Below, one piece after another: positions 12,356 to 26,668 of a DNA stretch of 64,000 nucleotides. The position numbers and the translations under genes were made by a program. Below the pieces are notes generated by a model that was given only the letters and a program-made list of their open reading frames with translations, did no database searches and was not told where the DNA came from. Each line of letters begins with the position of its first letter. Position 1 is the first letter of the stretch. The stretch comes from Cloeon dipterum (Eukaryota > Arthropoda > Insecta > Ephemeroptera > Baetidae), in the NCBI RefSeq assembly GCF_949628265.1, contig NC_088787.1, forward strand, positions 10,654,501-10,718,500, written 5' to 3'.

Positions 12356-13330
12356 TGGTGAATAACATATCTAAAAATGTTTACACGGTTTTTTTAATCT
12401 TTTTTCGAGATATTTTGGGCCCAAATTGAAATAACGTGGGTTTTGCACCCGAAAAAAGAAGGTTTAACTTGAAATTTTCCCAGATTTCGAGCATGAATAT
12501 TAAAGATTTTTCAGTTAGTTGAGGGTTGGAAATCCTGCCTCCAAGGTTGGTTTTTGGGCTTAATTTAACTCACTCTAAACATGAAGAACTTGAAGTCAAA
12601 ATTCATGTTTTTCACCATTACAAAATATTTTTATATTCCAAAGTAAAATTAAATTAAAAAGAATCACTTCCTGCCTAAATGACATGAACCTTTCAAAATT
12701 AGTACCTAATTGTAAGCTTTTTTTCTTAATAATTAATCAGACAGTTAAGGGGAAAGGTTGACACATTTTAATTTCGAGTCAAGTTGGGCGACCCCGCGGC
12801 AGCTTCGTGCGCTTCAAACACATCGCTAATTAGGCCGCCGCTGCTGGCAGTTGGCAAGCGACTGGCTGACTGACTGACTTTTCAAAAATTGTGCCATATT
12901 CAGAGTGGGCAAAATATTATTTCACGTGCTTATAAGCACGACACTGAGTGAGAGGGGAGACTTGGGCCCATTAAAAAGCGACGTGCGCGGCAGCAGCAAC
13001 GGCGGCGGCGTTCGCGGAGCTTGCATAATAAGGGAACCCGTTGAATAAATACGTACACTCGAAACGAACTCTTTTATTCGAGAGGCGCGCCCGCTGCTTT
13101 TTGCCTTTGAGAGCTGATTATCATTTCGCCCTCGCGTCAGACCAGCGAGCTTTTGTCGCAAATTCATTAATCACGACCAACGTTTTGAGCCAGCTTCCAT
13201 ACGCGCACAACTCGCACATTTCACTTTATTATTTACACTACACTCTCGGCATTTATTTTTGCGGTGAACGTCACGTACTTTGAATAATTATTATCATCGT
13301 GTTTTGTCAAAGAGCAACAGCTGCGTTTTA
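12356..13330. other. Spacer and GC-richer island 7
   Basis: AT-rich to about 12780, then a GC-richer part with CTAATTAGGCCGCC (also near 5229), GACTGACTGACT and CGGCGGCGG. No supported gene. Confidence 0.35.
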
Positions 13331-13432
13331 TCCTGCCCTTCGTTAATGCGGATTTTTGTTTTTCTTTTGTTTATTTTTAAACTGACTCGTCTCTGTCGTG
13401 CATGACATGTGTGCTACAATGGTTAAAACACT

Positions 13433-13632
13433 TAAAAAAAAAATTGGAAAGAGCTCAAACTTGTCCAGAGTGCCGGTTAAATTACCGTAAAAGTTTGCCC
13501 CGAAGTTTGCATGCTAACCAAGTGGTTGAGCATTTTATCCATATTGAAAATCACTATTTTTTTCTTCAGAAGGAAACTTTCCTCCTAATTCACACAGCAT
13601 TGGATAGATCGTACCGAGAGGAATCGAAATGA
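13433..13632. repeat. Unclassified dispersed repeat, copy 2 (inverted)
   Basis: Reverse complement shares TTTCGATTCCTCTCGG, GATCTATCCAA and GCATGCAAACTT with 9880-10210. Confidence 0.45.
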
Positions 13633-13639
13633 AGCGTAA

Positions 13640-14400
13640 AATTATTAATAAGTCAATTAATTTTAGAGAAATTCTAAAATTTAATCACTTATTGGTCCTG
13701 ATTCGATAATTTCACATTGTATAGATAAACTAACAGCTAAATTCCCCAAAAATAGACTCAATGAACCACTTCCTGAAGCCAAATGGTCTTAGTTGTTGGC
13801 CTGTGGATCTCCACATCATGTCATGTGCGTCAGTAAATTATTTATAAAAATAGAAAAAAGAAAAATATAGCTGCGGTAGGGAGTCTAAAAAATTAATAAA
13901 TCACGAAACTGCTTTGCTCAGTGAAGAATCGACTAAATATGGGTGTCTGCGAGTGAAATTTGAAGAGAAAAATTAAATCCCTCGCAGTTAGGTGCGCATA
14001 CCTCATAAGCAGTACTGTACCTTCAAAGCAAAATTCATGCCACTCTACCCTTTGCATAACATAATCAAGAAGAGCGAGAGCAAGTGAATAAATCTTGTGA
14101 AAGCCACTTGGCCTCCCTGTGATATAACTCTCCCTCACAAAAATTCACAGAGCCTAAAATTCCATTCTTTATTCAAACCTACTTTCTCGCAAAAAAATTT
14201 GCAGGGAAAAATCCAATTATCCTTTCTGACGGATACAACTGCTGCCCTCACCAAAAAATGGGTTTTCAGCAAAGCCAAAGCACCTTGACGTATATTTTTC
14301 CGTTTGAAAAGTTATCAAAAGCCACACACTAGGCATTAAGTTTTGGGAAACTCCGAGGATTTTTAGACAATTTTTTGGGAAAATTGTTTATGGTGCAAAA
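13640..14400. other. AT-rich spacer
   Basis: Nothing recognisable. Confidence 0.4.
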
Positions 14401-14680
14401 CAGCGGGGTCCAGATGTGCGACAAAATTGGTTCACATTGCGCAGATGCAAGATGGCGTCTGAATGTTGGAAACAAAAAGCTCTCTTTGGATTCTAATACG
14501 AGTGTCGAGAGTTTGTTTTTACGATCCAAAAGACACAATCAGTACAAGTAATGCAAATTATGTCAAAATATTTACGAAAACTTGGTTCTTTTCGCGCATT
14601 TTCACGTGACCGTTTTTTCGCGCCATAATCCACCGGACGCCATATCTGCGCGTCGCATGAATCTAATTCCCATCTGGTGC
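14401..14680. mobile_element. MITE B copy 2 (opposite orientation)
   Basis: Starts CAGCGGGGTCCAGATGTG and ends CCCATCTGGTG. It contains AAGATGGCGTCTGAATGT and CACCGGACGCCATATCTGCG in reverse order relative to copy 1. Confidence 0.75.
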
Positions 14681-14929
14681 AAAAATAGACAGGTTTTTAC
14701 ACCTAATCAAATTCTCTTCCTCGAAAATCTTACATCTTTTGGTCATAATACCTATACATAAAAAACGTGATTTTTTTCATAAAAAATCTAATTAAATAAT
14801 AATTTCTGAGTGTAGAACAATATCCACTGATCGAAAAGCCGCTTTTCATTGCAACAAAAGCACGTCCTCGCTGCAAAAATAAATTTTCAATTTGCATAGT
14901 TGCCATATAATATAGAGGACAAAAGCGCT

Positions 14930-15740
14930 GCTGGACTAACTATTTGCGTTGCATACCACGGCGCGGAAGAGATGCTCACAGCCGCAAGCCACATATTTTT
15001 GCTGATTTTCAAAGTAAACGCGGACATTCCTGCGAGCGAATAAATAATGGATGGTGGCGCGTCAATGTAACTTTTGCTCGCGGAGCGCGCACGTCTTTAA
15101 TATCGCAGAAACTTTGCCATTTGCAACCACCAGCCTTCCTCCACCGCCGAGTCAAACTTGACGGTTATTATTAGCGTATCACATAAAACACTGCACGTCC
15201 CTGGCACGATAAGAAGAGCAGACCTCATTTGCCGGCGCGCGCAGATTAAAAATGCCGCATTTCTCAGCAAAGGCATAAAAGTTTCTCCCTTTTTTACGCG
15301 AATTCCACCGCAATTGGCGAAAACACAGCGGTGCTGCCGGAATTGCTCAAAAGTTACGCCGCCGCAGAGTTGCTTGCTTAAATTTAATTCGCGCGCCCGC
15401 ATGTGTATTTGTGTTGTGTGTTGCAGGTGCGTCATTCCGGGGGCGACAAATTCAATTTCCTGCTGTCGCACAGGGGCACGCGGAATCGAACTTCTTGCTG
15501 CTGAGAGACGATTGAAAAATGGCCACGCACGCACGGAGAAAAGAAAGTCTTTTGTCACCGAGGAGGTGTTAAAGTGCACCTGCACACCTAGTGCGCGGGC
15601 GGCTTGTTACTTTCCGCAGCTGGCGGTATTGGAAAAACGTTGCGGGTGCGTGTCGCCCTGTCAAATTTACCCCGCGTGTTGCAAAAGTCCTGTCAAAAAA
15701 CGATTCCCTTTCTAGTCTCTTGACGGTGTAACTATAGGCG
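14930..15740. other. GC-richer island 8
   Basis: Long open frames run on both strands over 15097-15715. They overlap head-on and show no domain, signal or plausible gene context, so I treat them as chance openings in GC-rich DNA. Confidence 0.35.
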
Positions 15741-16920
15741 CAAATGTACACGTAAATAAACATAATTAAATCAATTTGTTTGTTTGCACAGCACATAAAC
15801 CTATTCATAAACAGCGAAAATGTTAAGGGATTCCCAGAGGTATTAAAAATCCCTGAATAACAACAATAATAATAACAAGAAGAATTACTACCACAACACC
15901 CATTTACAATTTAGCTTTCCCGATTGCTTAATTTCATGTTTACATTAGCTGTTTGATTATTTATTTAACTGAATCTAAACTGAAAAAGGGAGAATAACAT
16001 AAAAAATTATATCGAATGAGCTAAATTTTTCCGATAGAATTCCGAGAAAATCCTCAGAAGGGGAATTTACCACATGATTCCCACACGGTAAAAAAGATCG
16101 CGACAAGAATTAAAGAAAAATCAAGCAAAAAATAAAAAAAACAATCCCGTTTGATTTTTCGATACATTTGGCAAAATATGAAATTAAACTGTTCATAGGT
16201 CCTGATTGTATTTTTGTATGTTGTGGTTATAAATTGTTGCCATATTCCACAAAGAAAAATATCAAGCGACAATTTTTGAAAAATAAAAATGCAAAATTTC
16301 ATAAATTTTTGCATCTATAGGGCTGCCACAACAACAATTCTGAGACATTTCCACTCTGATTTTAAATTTAATTACGTTCTAGATGTGCTGAAAATTAAAA
16401 CCAGTTGGACCAATCACGGTAGACACGCTAAACAAAAATATAATAATTTTGAAATGAAAAATAATTGAAGTTTCTACCGCAAAATGGTTGAACCTTTTTT
16501 CAGCACATAAATATATATTGAATTTGCAGTCTTAAATGAAAAGTAGTAAGATTAAAAGCGCAGAGGACCAAAAACTCGCAAATTGACGTCGGAGCCAGTT
16601 TTAAAGAGATTTTAAAAACGATTTTTGTCACTTTATCGTCCAGAATGAGTCATCAATGCCTCAAAATTTCGTAATAATTTATCCACGTTTTAAGACATTA
16701 TCTCCCTTGTGCTTATCTTTTTTGGGCTCGCCAGATTTTTCATTATGAAAAGTATATTTTGTGGTGAGTGCATTGAAAAGTATGTTTAATAGAAAAACGA
16801 GTCTGATTGTCAGAGAGGCAGCAAAACTATTCAAAAAAATAAGTTATTGTAGTGTTGTAGGCACCTAGAGCGTTTAATAAATTTTATCTTCTCTATAAAA
16901 AAGTGATAAAACGCGTACCC
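15741..16920. other. AT-rich spacer
   Basis: Nothing recognisable. Confidence 0.4.
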
Positions 16921-17400
16921 TTTATTTCTGGTTGTGACACCAAATCTATGCGACTCTCAGTCAAATTTTTTCGCTTTGAACCGGAATTGCTCGTACAATA
17001 GCATCGTCCGTCAGGGAATTGCTTGCGACAACCAAAGGCATGTGGTTTTTTCTCCCCAAAGTACGGCCGCACTCAATAACTCTGCATACAAAAGTGTTTC
17101 GACCACTCTGCGGTACTAACAGAAAAGCCGATGAAATTCGTTTTCGAACACTAATGTTGACAAGGCTTATTCTAGCACTTGAGTAATGGCCCATGAAGGA
17201 GAGTGGAGAGGCTCTGGGTCCGCAGTGAAATCCGGAGTGCCGGGGCTGTTTGCTATGGCGGTCTCGCCTCGCTGTGCGGCCGGGAAATAGGGTCAAGTAT
17301 TGGCTTTTCGACGACAAGATATCATTCAGCCCCCGTTACCGATGGACATTATTGGATTGCTCGAAAGTGGGAAACGCAAAAAGAAGCCGCTTAACAAAGC
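16921..17400. other. Unassigned mid-GC stretch
   Basis: Open frames on both strands (reverse 17317-16961; forward 17203-17528). Composition is more even than in the islands, so it could be a decayed element or exon, but I recognise no protein family. Confidence 0.3.
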
Positions 17401-18289
17401 CAAAATTCTGGTCTTCTCGAAAATCAAATTATTTAAAAATATTTTTTGCTCATAGCAAAGACGAATATTTTATCTGTGCGCCAGATTTCATCCCAGACAC
17501 CAAACCAACTCAAATCATGAAATTTTAAGTGTGTGCCAGAATTTAAACAGACTCTAAAACCGTCTTTTGCTCCCAAAACTGTCGAAATAATGCCTGGAAG
17601 AATATAAAACTCATAAAATCGAGCAAAGTGGCACACTGTAGATGATTTTAAGATTTATTTTCATCGTAAAATTAATTTTTTCCTGTGATATTCGAAGTAG
17701 AAATTAATAGTGGGCTTTAAATCACAATTTTCGCATATTTTGGCCATGTCGTTTTATTAATATTGTTGATTTTGCTATCGGAAACAGGAGCTAAACCAAA
17801 TATTGGACCTATATATTTTGAGCTAAAATATATCAAGGAAAATTTGGTTTACATAATTTATTAAACTACATATTATTAACAAAATTTCTGGCTTATGAAG
17901 GGCCTATAGGAGTAAAGAAATCAGACCATGAAAAATTTCCCAATTTTGATCCATTTTCATTAAAAAAAAATCGCCCCGAAATCCATCTGAATTTTGCCTA
18001 ATAGATTTTTTAATTGCGAAATCTTTTAAAAATTGCTATAACCTTAAAATCTTCATATTATTAGCATGAAAAATAGACAAAAACAGAATTGGCTTCAAAA
18101 GCGTCTGAAGAAAATTCGTAATGTTTATTTCGAAACAAAAACCCAAAATGTTGCAAAACCTATACTTATTAGTAAATAAAAATGTAATTCTTATTTCGCT
18201 TTCAAATTAACACTAAAAAAACGTGAAAAGAAAAACTTTGCGAGATTATATTAAAAAATTAGCTGGCTGCTCGTTACGGCAAAAACTGG
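17401..18289. other. AT-rich spacer
   Basis: Nothing recognisable. Confidence 0.4.
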
Positions 18290-18770
18290 AAAGATTGAGT
18301 GTTCAAGGAGAAGAAGCGAGCGCTCGGAGGCTTTGCAAACAAAGCTCTTTGTTCTTTTGGGCGTGCAGTGGCCCGCCAAGATAGGTGCCAAGCTATAGCT
18401 GTATATTTCCCTCACACCAGCAGCACAGCAGCACTTTCATATATTTCGCCCAGCGAAAATCATTGCCCGCGCGCCACCATCGTTCGCTGCGTTTTTTACT
18501 TTACACTTTTTACGCACAGGTCCCGTTTACGAGCGATAAACACGGTCCATTTTTCACCCTCGCCAGCAATAAAAAAGGCAATTATTCGCGGCAATTTTTA
18601 TTTTTTATTTTTTGCCTCGGCCGCAACCGCATCAAATTTAAACACTCTCACTGGATCCACTTTCTCCCTTTTAATACACAAAGAGCCTTATGATACTTTG
18701 ACACGAGAGTACAGTGAAATGCACGCTGTAAAAATGTCCCTAATGTAAAAAACCGCAGTTAGTTCAAACC
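18290..18770. other. GC-richer island 9
   Basis: Includes AGCAGCACAGCAGCAC and GCCCGCGCGCCACC. No supported gene. Confidence 0.35.
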
Positions 18771-20279
18771 CTTTAGCTCTTTGTGCGATGCTGCTTTGCG
18801 ATTGATCGTAAATATTTCAAACATTTGTGATTTTTTAATGTAACGATAGTTTTTATATATTAATTATAATTCTTAAGTCACTAATAAACTTTTTTTAAAT
18901 TTTAAATATTTTTCAAAAAAAATTTAGATTTAAAATTATGTCCACAACATTCCTCTCAAAAAGTTCAATTGTAAGACTAAGAATTCTTAAGCCACCCCAA
19001 AACGGATTTATACAACTGTAACCTGTCATTTTGTCAGACGAAAAGTGTGTATTTTAATATTTCTGTATATTGAGTGCCACTAAAATTTCTCATTTTTAAA
19101 ACTATATTTTTGCACAAGGAGTTAGAGCAATTTATGTCCAGATGAAAATATAGCAGAGATTTCATACAATTCTTGAGAGGGAAATGAATAACCAGACTTG
19201 CTGATCCTCGTTAATTTCAGAGTTATTTTTAAATAAACAACCGGCATTGGCGCCCTATTTAATGAAATAGGGCGCGTACTGGATTCGCAGAAACTGGTAG
19301 ATGTAATTTAAAAAAAAAATCTCAAAAATCAACGAAGAGCGAATTTTACTACCGTAAAATTGTTGGAAATTGGACATTTCACTGCTACCTTTAATTTAAA
19401 CACCACACACCTAAAAGGATTTAAAATTTCAGTATTTTTTCATCCTTGAGGTTTAAGGAATATTTTCTAAAAACTTCTGTAAACTTCGTAATTTCTAATT
19501 CAACCCACATATTTTCAGATTTCACTGTTTCGGAGAAAAATGTTACACGCGTTGACGCTGCAGTTCGCCAGCAGTGACAACCGAATGAATGAGTCACAAA
19601 CATCCGTTTTATTTTGCCAGATTCTACATCATTCCAGCTTGAAATTGAAACGAGTTGATTTTCAAACCTTTGCATATGAAACATATGGATTTTTGCACCA
19701 AAACCTTGGTAGCACTTTAAATATGGCTTCAAAGTTTGTTTGTTTGTTTGACACGATCACGAAGGGAGGAATTAAAAGAAAAAATCGAAATAGTGACAAA
19801 CTTTGACTTTTGATTCTAGACTGTGACAAAACCAAAAGGCACTTCTTCAGTCCAATTTATTGAATATGGAAAGGGTGAAATGTATGATTTTCGAAGTAGT
19901 TCAATATTTTTTTGAACGAGAATATAGCAAGCGTTACTAACTTTTTCAACGTTTATTTTCTGGAATTTACTAATTTTTAAATAATTAATAATTTTTTGAG
20001 GCTAAAAAACCTTTTGAGAACACAAAATTTAATATAAAATTATTTGCGTGCTATTTTTCAGATCGAGCTTGAGAGGAAAATCAAGATATAAACACGAAGA
20101 AGCAAATTAGTATTTTTATTTTTGTCCATTTCAAAACGATTTAATGTTTGTTTGGTGAAATAAAGTCTATTTATTTGGGCTCGAGGAAAAAATAAAATTC
20201 CTCGTGTCTTTAGTCTTACATTTTCTGTTATGTTCGAAAGTTTAAAAATCGACTTATAACTCAGCAGTAGGGTAGCGGG
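18771..20279. other. AT-rich spacer
   Basis: About 1.5 kb. Nothing recognisable. Confidence 0.4.
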
Positions 20280-20900
20280 TTCTGCACGAAACGCAACAAA
20301 TGAACGTAATGAAAAATATACATCCCAGAGCCACGCGCAACGGGAAAATTCGATGCGAGACTCTTTACTTTTACAGCTGCCGACAGTGGTGGGTGCGTGT
20401 TGTCGGTCATGTCGGCGCGTTCTTTCCCGGCCCAGCGTTAAATGGAGCACTACGGCAGGGTGCGATACAATCTAAACAGCCGCCGTCGATTCACGTATAA
20501 TTCAAACAAAACACACACACGTACGCGTGCCGCCAGAGTTTGGTTGGCAGTTGTAGCGGCGCCGGCCGTGTTCCCCTGCGCGTAAAATTTTCTGTATTTC
20601 GGCGCGGAAATTAGTAGAGTTGCGGCCACAATGTTGTACTGTGAGTAATTTAAACGCTTTTAGCCGCAGGCTGGTGTGTGTCGCATTATTTCATAATAGT
20701 GTGCGACAAGAGAAAGCAGCAGGCAGGCGAGTGCGGGATTAAATTACGACCCTGCTTATATGCAGCCATTTAGCCCTCACGCGCGTTTACTGCCACGCGT
20801 ACAATTGTCATAATTAGCGGCTATGCCGTCGACTTTTGGGCCTTGCGTTACTCCCAGTTTACGCTTTGAATAATAACAAGACAGAGCCGGATCCATATAA
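20280..20900. other. GC-richer island 10
   Basis: Contains ACACACACACGTACGCGTG and GGCGCCGGCCG. No supported gene. Confidence 0.35.
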
Positions 20901-21091
20901 GCTTAATTTCTAATAGGATTCATGCAAATATTTAGACTCCCATGAAGATGCATTTTTTTCGAAAAAAAAAGGTTTCCTCGGATTGTGATTTATTGATGTT
21001 CCAGTAACAGTAATTTAATACAATTTGGATATATAAAAGTCAGGAAAATAAGATAGTTCAATTTGTAGCTCTTAACATATCAGTTAAATAA

Positions 21092-21491
21092 GCCCTTAGT
21101 GTTGGAAGCTGTAAACAGATGGCGCCACCGTATACTTTCGTAATGAATTTAATTTTAAGGCAATTCCGCTGCGAGTTCAGACTCAATCCTGCCACTGTGC
21201 ATTCTTCACTTAATATGCTTTCTTTTGACATGCTGAAAACCAAAATCGGTTAAGCCGATCGCCGTAGAATCACGAAAAACAATTTTTTTAAAATATAAAA
21301 TCTTTTCCGACGTTTCTACGGCAAATGGCTGGACTGATTTTGGTTTTCAGCACGTCAAAAGAAAGAATATTATGTGAAGAATGTACTGTGGCAGGATTGA
21401 GTCTGAAATCGCAGCGGAAGTGCCTTAAAATTAAATTTATTAAGAAATTATATGGTGGCGCCATCTGTTGGTGTCTTCGAACACTGAGGGT
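21092..21491. mobile_element. Foldback element copy 2
   Basis: Same family as 1048-1448. It starts GCCCTTAGTGTTGGAAG and ends CTTCGAACACTGAGGG, with arms sharing AGATGGCGCCACCGTAT and CCTGCCACTGTGCATTC. Confidence 0.8.
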
Positions 21492-21779
21492 TTTTGCAAC
21501 AACTGGAGAATTGTTTTGAAAACACAGAGTTTCTCACAAAGCACGCAATTTCAGTCATTTAAATTTTCCCCATCACTTATAAAAATAAAATTAAACCATG
21601 AATATTTAAATAAATAAATAAAATAATATAAATAAAGAGAAAAATCATTAAGAAAAAAAAATTATTTTTATAACTTCAGAGCAATCATTTATTCTATTTC
21701 AATAATTTGATACTCCCGCCAGATTAAACGTGCATGATTGAAAGAGATTAATTTGCAAAGTTAATTTAAATTTCGAAAG

Positions 21780-22390
21780 AACATACTCGCACACGTGGTT
21801 GACTAATTATAACTAATTATGCGGAAGACGCATGAAGAGAGACTCTGTTTTACACACCTGGGGCCTAATGAAATGCGTGCCATGCCGGGGCCCAGTCATA
21901 ATCGGGCTTTTGCGCGCCTTTGCGAAATTAGCCAGCCAGCCTGCCTGCAGAGCCGAGCAAAAAGAGCGAAAGGGAGCTAGCAGGCTATACGCGGTGTCGC
22001 TTTAAAACGCGGCTTGGCGGGTTGGGCAGCAGCAACCCTAACCTAGCATCCTGCGACTGCTGTTTGCTCTTTTCCACGAGACACGAGAAGAGCAAAGGAA
22101 TGCAGCACGGCGGAATTTCATCGGAACTGCATTGCGGATGGGTTTCGTTTAAATTTCGCGTCCTTTGCCACGGGTGGCGGATGAAATTGTATAAGCTTGC
22201 GAGCGAAAGCAGCAGGGCGGTTTGCTTTGACGATATGCTCGACAAAACACCAACATGCGTGCCTCTATTCGTATGGTAATGCACGCGGTGGCGTCAAATT
22301 CCGTGAAAATGTGTAAATTAATAGCTATGGAAATGGCTCCTTCCGGTTACACGGTTGAGAATTTTAGAGAATACGTAAGTGCGCAAAAAC
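21780..22390. other. GC-richer island 11
   Basis: Contains GCCAGCCAGCCTGCCTGC and repeated AACTAATTA. No supported gene. Confidence 0.35.
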
Positions 22391-25240
22391 TGGTCAGAAA
22401 ACAGAGAATTCGGAGCTAAATGTTAGGATTACTACGTTAAAAAGTCTATCTCCCGTAAGACTCGTTGAAAATGGTCTCTTTATATTTAACCTTACTAGTT
22501 TTAGTTACCAACTGCAGCCCGCCCATTTCATGGAATAATTAATATGGAGTTTATTCTTATTACAAATAAATAAGAAAGGTGATGAAATTTTTTTAAATAC
22601 TTTTTACTGATTTTCACGTTTGTAAAATCGTTTTGTCTTTTCTTTGTTAATTTCCAATTTTGTTTTTTTTTATATTTTGCTGTGTGAATTATGAATTCCG
22701 TGTGTATTTTTCAATGAAAATTAACTGTAGAAAACCATTAGACAAAATTAAAAAAGCACCAGTTTCAATCACGCATGTCCTATTTTTTTTTCATAAATCC
22801 TGCTTTCAAAATGGCATTTTAATTACCTTTCGTCAGTTTAATTTGTGCTCACAAAATCATTTTGTTCGTTTAATAGTATTGCAGCAGCTGGCACAGTGGC
22901 AAATTTGCATTCGCCTATATGATATGCAAATGAGAGCAAGTTACTTTGCAAACACTCAAAGTTGACGAGTTTCAGATTTGAGATAAATTTGAATGCACAC
23001 ACGTATATAAGGGTGAAATTACAGTGCTTTACATTTAGATGAAAGCTAAATTAGATCCTGCTTCAACAATAGCAATATATGGCATACTTCAAACCAGGTT
23101 TATTCGCTAGTTTTCAAAGGGGTGAACAATTTTGTTTCACACATACATTCTTGATTTACAAATTTCAGTATGGTGGAAAATTATTCCAAGGAAATTAAAG
23201 GTATTCCTGGCAGTCGATTATTAAATTATATGGAAGACGCAAGCCTTAATAATCAAAATCCCTCACTTAATTAATTTATTTCCCAACGGTTGAGTCTCGG
23301 CTGAAATTAATCTTGTCGGAAGAAAATTTGTCAAGAAAACCGGATGAGTGATTTTCAAAGCACTTTCTGCTTACTGATGTTCGTGATTCATTTTACGCTA
23401 CATGGATTCATTTTCCTCAAAGGCTTCCTACATTGAAATTGACAAGGGAAATCTTGAAATCATCCCAGGGAAGCATGAAACAAGAAAAATGTCGTGGAAA
23501 TTGTTGAAATTTTAAGCAAATTCCTGATTTTGACTGTTGATTTTTTTGTATTGTAGAATAATCATTGTTTCTCCTTCAAACAGTCAATCCCTTAATTAAT
23601 TGATGTTAACAATGCATTTTCTATTTAGATGAAGCCCATGTAGTTAGAACACTTCAAATTTGACCTCAATTTTTTTTTAAATAGCTCGAAATTAAGCCCC
23701 AATTATTTGAATTGGAAATTTAAATCAACCGATAATTTTACCGAAACTTCTGAAGACTGCAATAAGATGAACATACGATTGCTGAATTACGAATTTTTAA
23801 AGTAGAAACTGATTAATTTAAATCAACTAAATTTAAAAAAAAAGCTGCAACAAAATTGCGGACAGAAATCTCCGATTTTCTTTGAAGTCTTGATTTCCTC
23901 TCAAACTGTCAAACATTTTAACTTTGAATTAACTTTGACCCCAAATAGTGACCTTCGTCATTGGAAATGTAGCTCCTCTTGAAGGAGTAAAAACGGATGT
24001 GAAGTCTATCAAAGCCCAGAAAATAAATACGTGCGTTAGCTAAATTTTCGTTTTGAAGAATATTGACTGTTTCAACAACGTTTTCACCAGGAAATCGAAT
24101 TAAAACCTACTCTATTGGTAAAATTTATGTGGAAATTGAAAATTATTAAAATTCTCTTCTCAATAAAGCATAAAATTGTTTAGTATATCACTTCCCAAGT
24201 TTCTCTCAGCCTTAAGACCAGAGACAAATTAGCTTTCTAGTTTAATTTTATTTCTCACGTCATGTGTGTAAACTTAAAAGCAAAGTTATACAACTCAGGG
24301 AGATAATTTCCGAAGTTTTTAGCCGAATAAATCGATCTTATAGGATTACATATGAAAATTTTTAGAAATCGTTTCCCGTGTTTAATGTGTTCAGGTGCTC
24401 GGCACCCCGCAAAGTTTCTAAAGCGACATAAATTGCGAGATTACACGGAAGACGGCATGCACAGCGCACGGGTATTTCCTTCAAGCCAATGTTCCGAAAG
24501 CTTAATCTCACAGGTAATGCATGCAGTTTAAAACAGGGTTTGCACAGTAACTGTGTCGCTGGATTTCCAAAAATTGAAAAAAAAAGGAAAGATATATTCT
24601 GATTTTTCCAGAATCAGAGGGAAACAAATACATTCTAAGAAGTAAAACATATTATATGTCAATATTTTATTTATATTGCTCCACGTAAATGACTCGTTTA
24701 GTATATATTTGAAGGATTCTTTTTCAAGAGAAATAGATAAATATTTTATCTTGGAGAAGTTTTAGAAAAAATATTTTTCGTCTGTGAACGATGTCTCCCA
24801 ACATTGATTGGTTTAAAAATTAAAACCCACCGTGGAAAGTTTAGTGAAACATAAAAAGTTTAAAATATTCTTGGAGCAGGGATTTTTATGTAGGACTATG
24901 AGGATATTAAAGTTATATTGGAATAAAAGCTACGTTTAAGGAAATTTAAATTACTATTACCAATTTAAAAAAACGGATATCCTATTAATATTAACGTCTA
25001 AAAACAACCATGGGTTTTGTTAAATAACCGCCCTTTAGTCAAACCTTGTTTTAAAATTCAGCAGGAGTTGCGAATTACCACACAGATCATGCAGCACACG
25101 AAAGACAGACAGACAGACAGACATTCCCTCTGCGGCAAACGGCAGAGCATGCGGAAAAAATTGGTATTGGTGTTCTCACCTGCCCACTCCATAAACTTTG
25201 TAACAACAGGATTATTAAATAGCTCCGTGGTGAATGATTT
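22391..25240. other. Long AT-rich spacer
   Basis: About 2.8 kb without a recognised gene or element. The (ACAG)n repeat lies near its right end. Confidence 0.4.
25102..25122. repeat. (ACAG)n simple repeat
   Basis: About five copies of ACAG in tandem. Confidence 0.85.
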
Positions 25241-25790
25241 CTAGTGCCAACTAGCGCGAACAACTAACGGGGAGGGGGTCCTCTAGGCAGGGCCGACAGG
25301 GGTGACTGCTGCGTTAGCTCAACTGTTTTTTTTTTCTTACAACTTGTTAGTCAAAAATTGCGGCTAAATCTGCTCTCAACTAACGCAAAAACTCACACGC
25401 ACGCACACACCAAGAACAAACTGAGAAGCGGCAGCACTCTAAATTGTAAGTCGCGGGGTGATAGAATTTGTTCTGTTGCGTGAGTTTGGCTTTTTTGTGT
25501 GTGTTGCTGCAAAATGGGTACCTGCGACGAGACGGAGAGCGAGCGAGCGAGCGAGAGAGCGACTGGCCCGACTGCCTGCAGGAGATCCTATGCGGCGAAC
25601 GGCGACCCACTGCTGCAGTATACCCTTCGCCTCCGACGCCACTTGCGATGACAGCCCCAGCGCCTCTGCGGCCAACCCCTGCATCAGGCGGCCGCCCTAG
25701 TCCCACCCGCCCTATTTTTACTGCTTGCTTCTCTGGGCGTTTTCTCCTGCATAAAGGAAAAAAACAGGTCGAGTCGACAGAATTATAATA
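25241..25790. other. GC-richer island 12
   Basis: Contains the (GAGC)n tract and open frames on both strands that follow its GC bias. No supported gene. Confidence 0.35.
25535..25560. repeat. (GAGC)n simple repeat
   Basis: GAGC repeated about five times within a GC-rich island. Confidence 0.85.
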
Positions 25791-26668
25791 AAATTCATAC
25801 AAAAGAATTAATATTTTTTCTTAAGCCCTGATCACTGAAAGCAGATTTTTTTCGAATCTTTTGATTAATACCAGGAACCTAAATTCAACAAAAGTAGGAC
25901 AAAAAGTCATGGAAACTGTCCAACTTCATCTATATCGAGTTGCATTCTCATCCATGCAACAGATATTCGCCCTGAATTTAGATTTTCATAAATGATTGAA
26001 TTTTAATGTTTCCCTGACTTAAAATATTCACTCGGACGATCAGAACGAAAAATTATTATTTATTTTTAATTAAATTAAATTGCGTCAAACCTAGGCCTCG
26101 CCAGCAAACTTGACACTCGAACAACCCATAAATTTATGGAAAAATTTTACATTTCATCTCAGATTTAAAATCTAAAACCGGAAAATTTTTAAATTCAATT
26201 TTTACATACTGTTTTTTTGGTGGAGTAAAAAGACTTTAAAGTCAGGATTAAATTTACAATTTTTTTTCAATTTGACCTTTGAGGTTTCGGAAAACTTTTC
26301 AACACGTCTTCGTCCTTTTGTGCTGAAAAGCATTTGTTATTTTGGTTTCAATTTTCCTTTAGGGGTCCTAAATTTCTAATAAAAACTTATTGGGCTTATT
26401 TTTGTCAGATCTTTGAAGTTTGAAAACGTTTTCTGGCATTCAACTATTGGTACTCGCCTAAAATTTAGTGTCAACAAGCAGTTTGACTAAAAAATTCACC
26501 ATTAAATTGAATTGATACAAGACAACAATGGAAATTCAATTGAATAGTTGACTAAAATTGGCTACAATTAGCAGTTGATCAAATTATTTGTTTATTTCTG
26601 CAATGAGTACTAATTGACAGTTGTATTTCAGAATTTGCCAAATTTCACGAAATATGAAAGGGTATTTG
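25791..26668. other. AT-rich spacer
   Basis: Nothing recognisable. Confidence 0.4.

Noticed and set aside
15097..15715. Two long ORFs of 162 and 185 codons on opposite strands
   Set aside because: They overlap completely, lack domains or splice context, and lie in a GC-rich patch where stop codons are rarer.
16961..17528. Possible decayed gene or rRNA-like fragment
   Set aside because: I could not match either strand to any protein or RNA family. Left as unassigned.
18299..18748. 149-codon ORF
   Set aside because: No recognisable motif. Composition follows the island it lies in.
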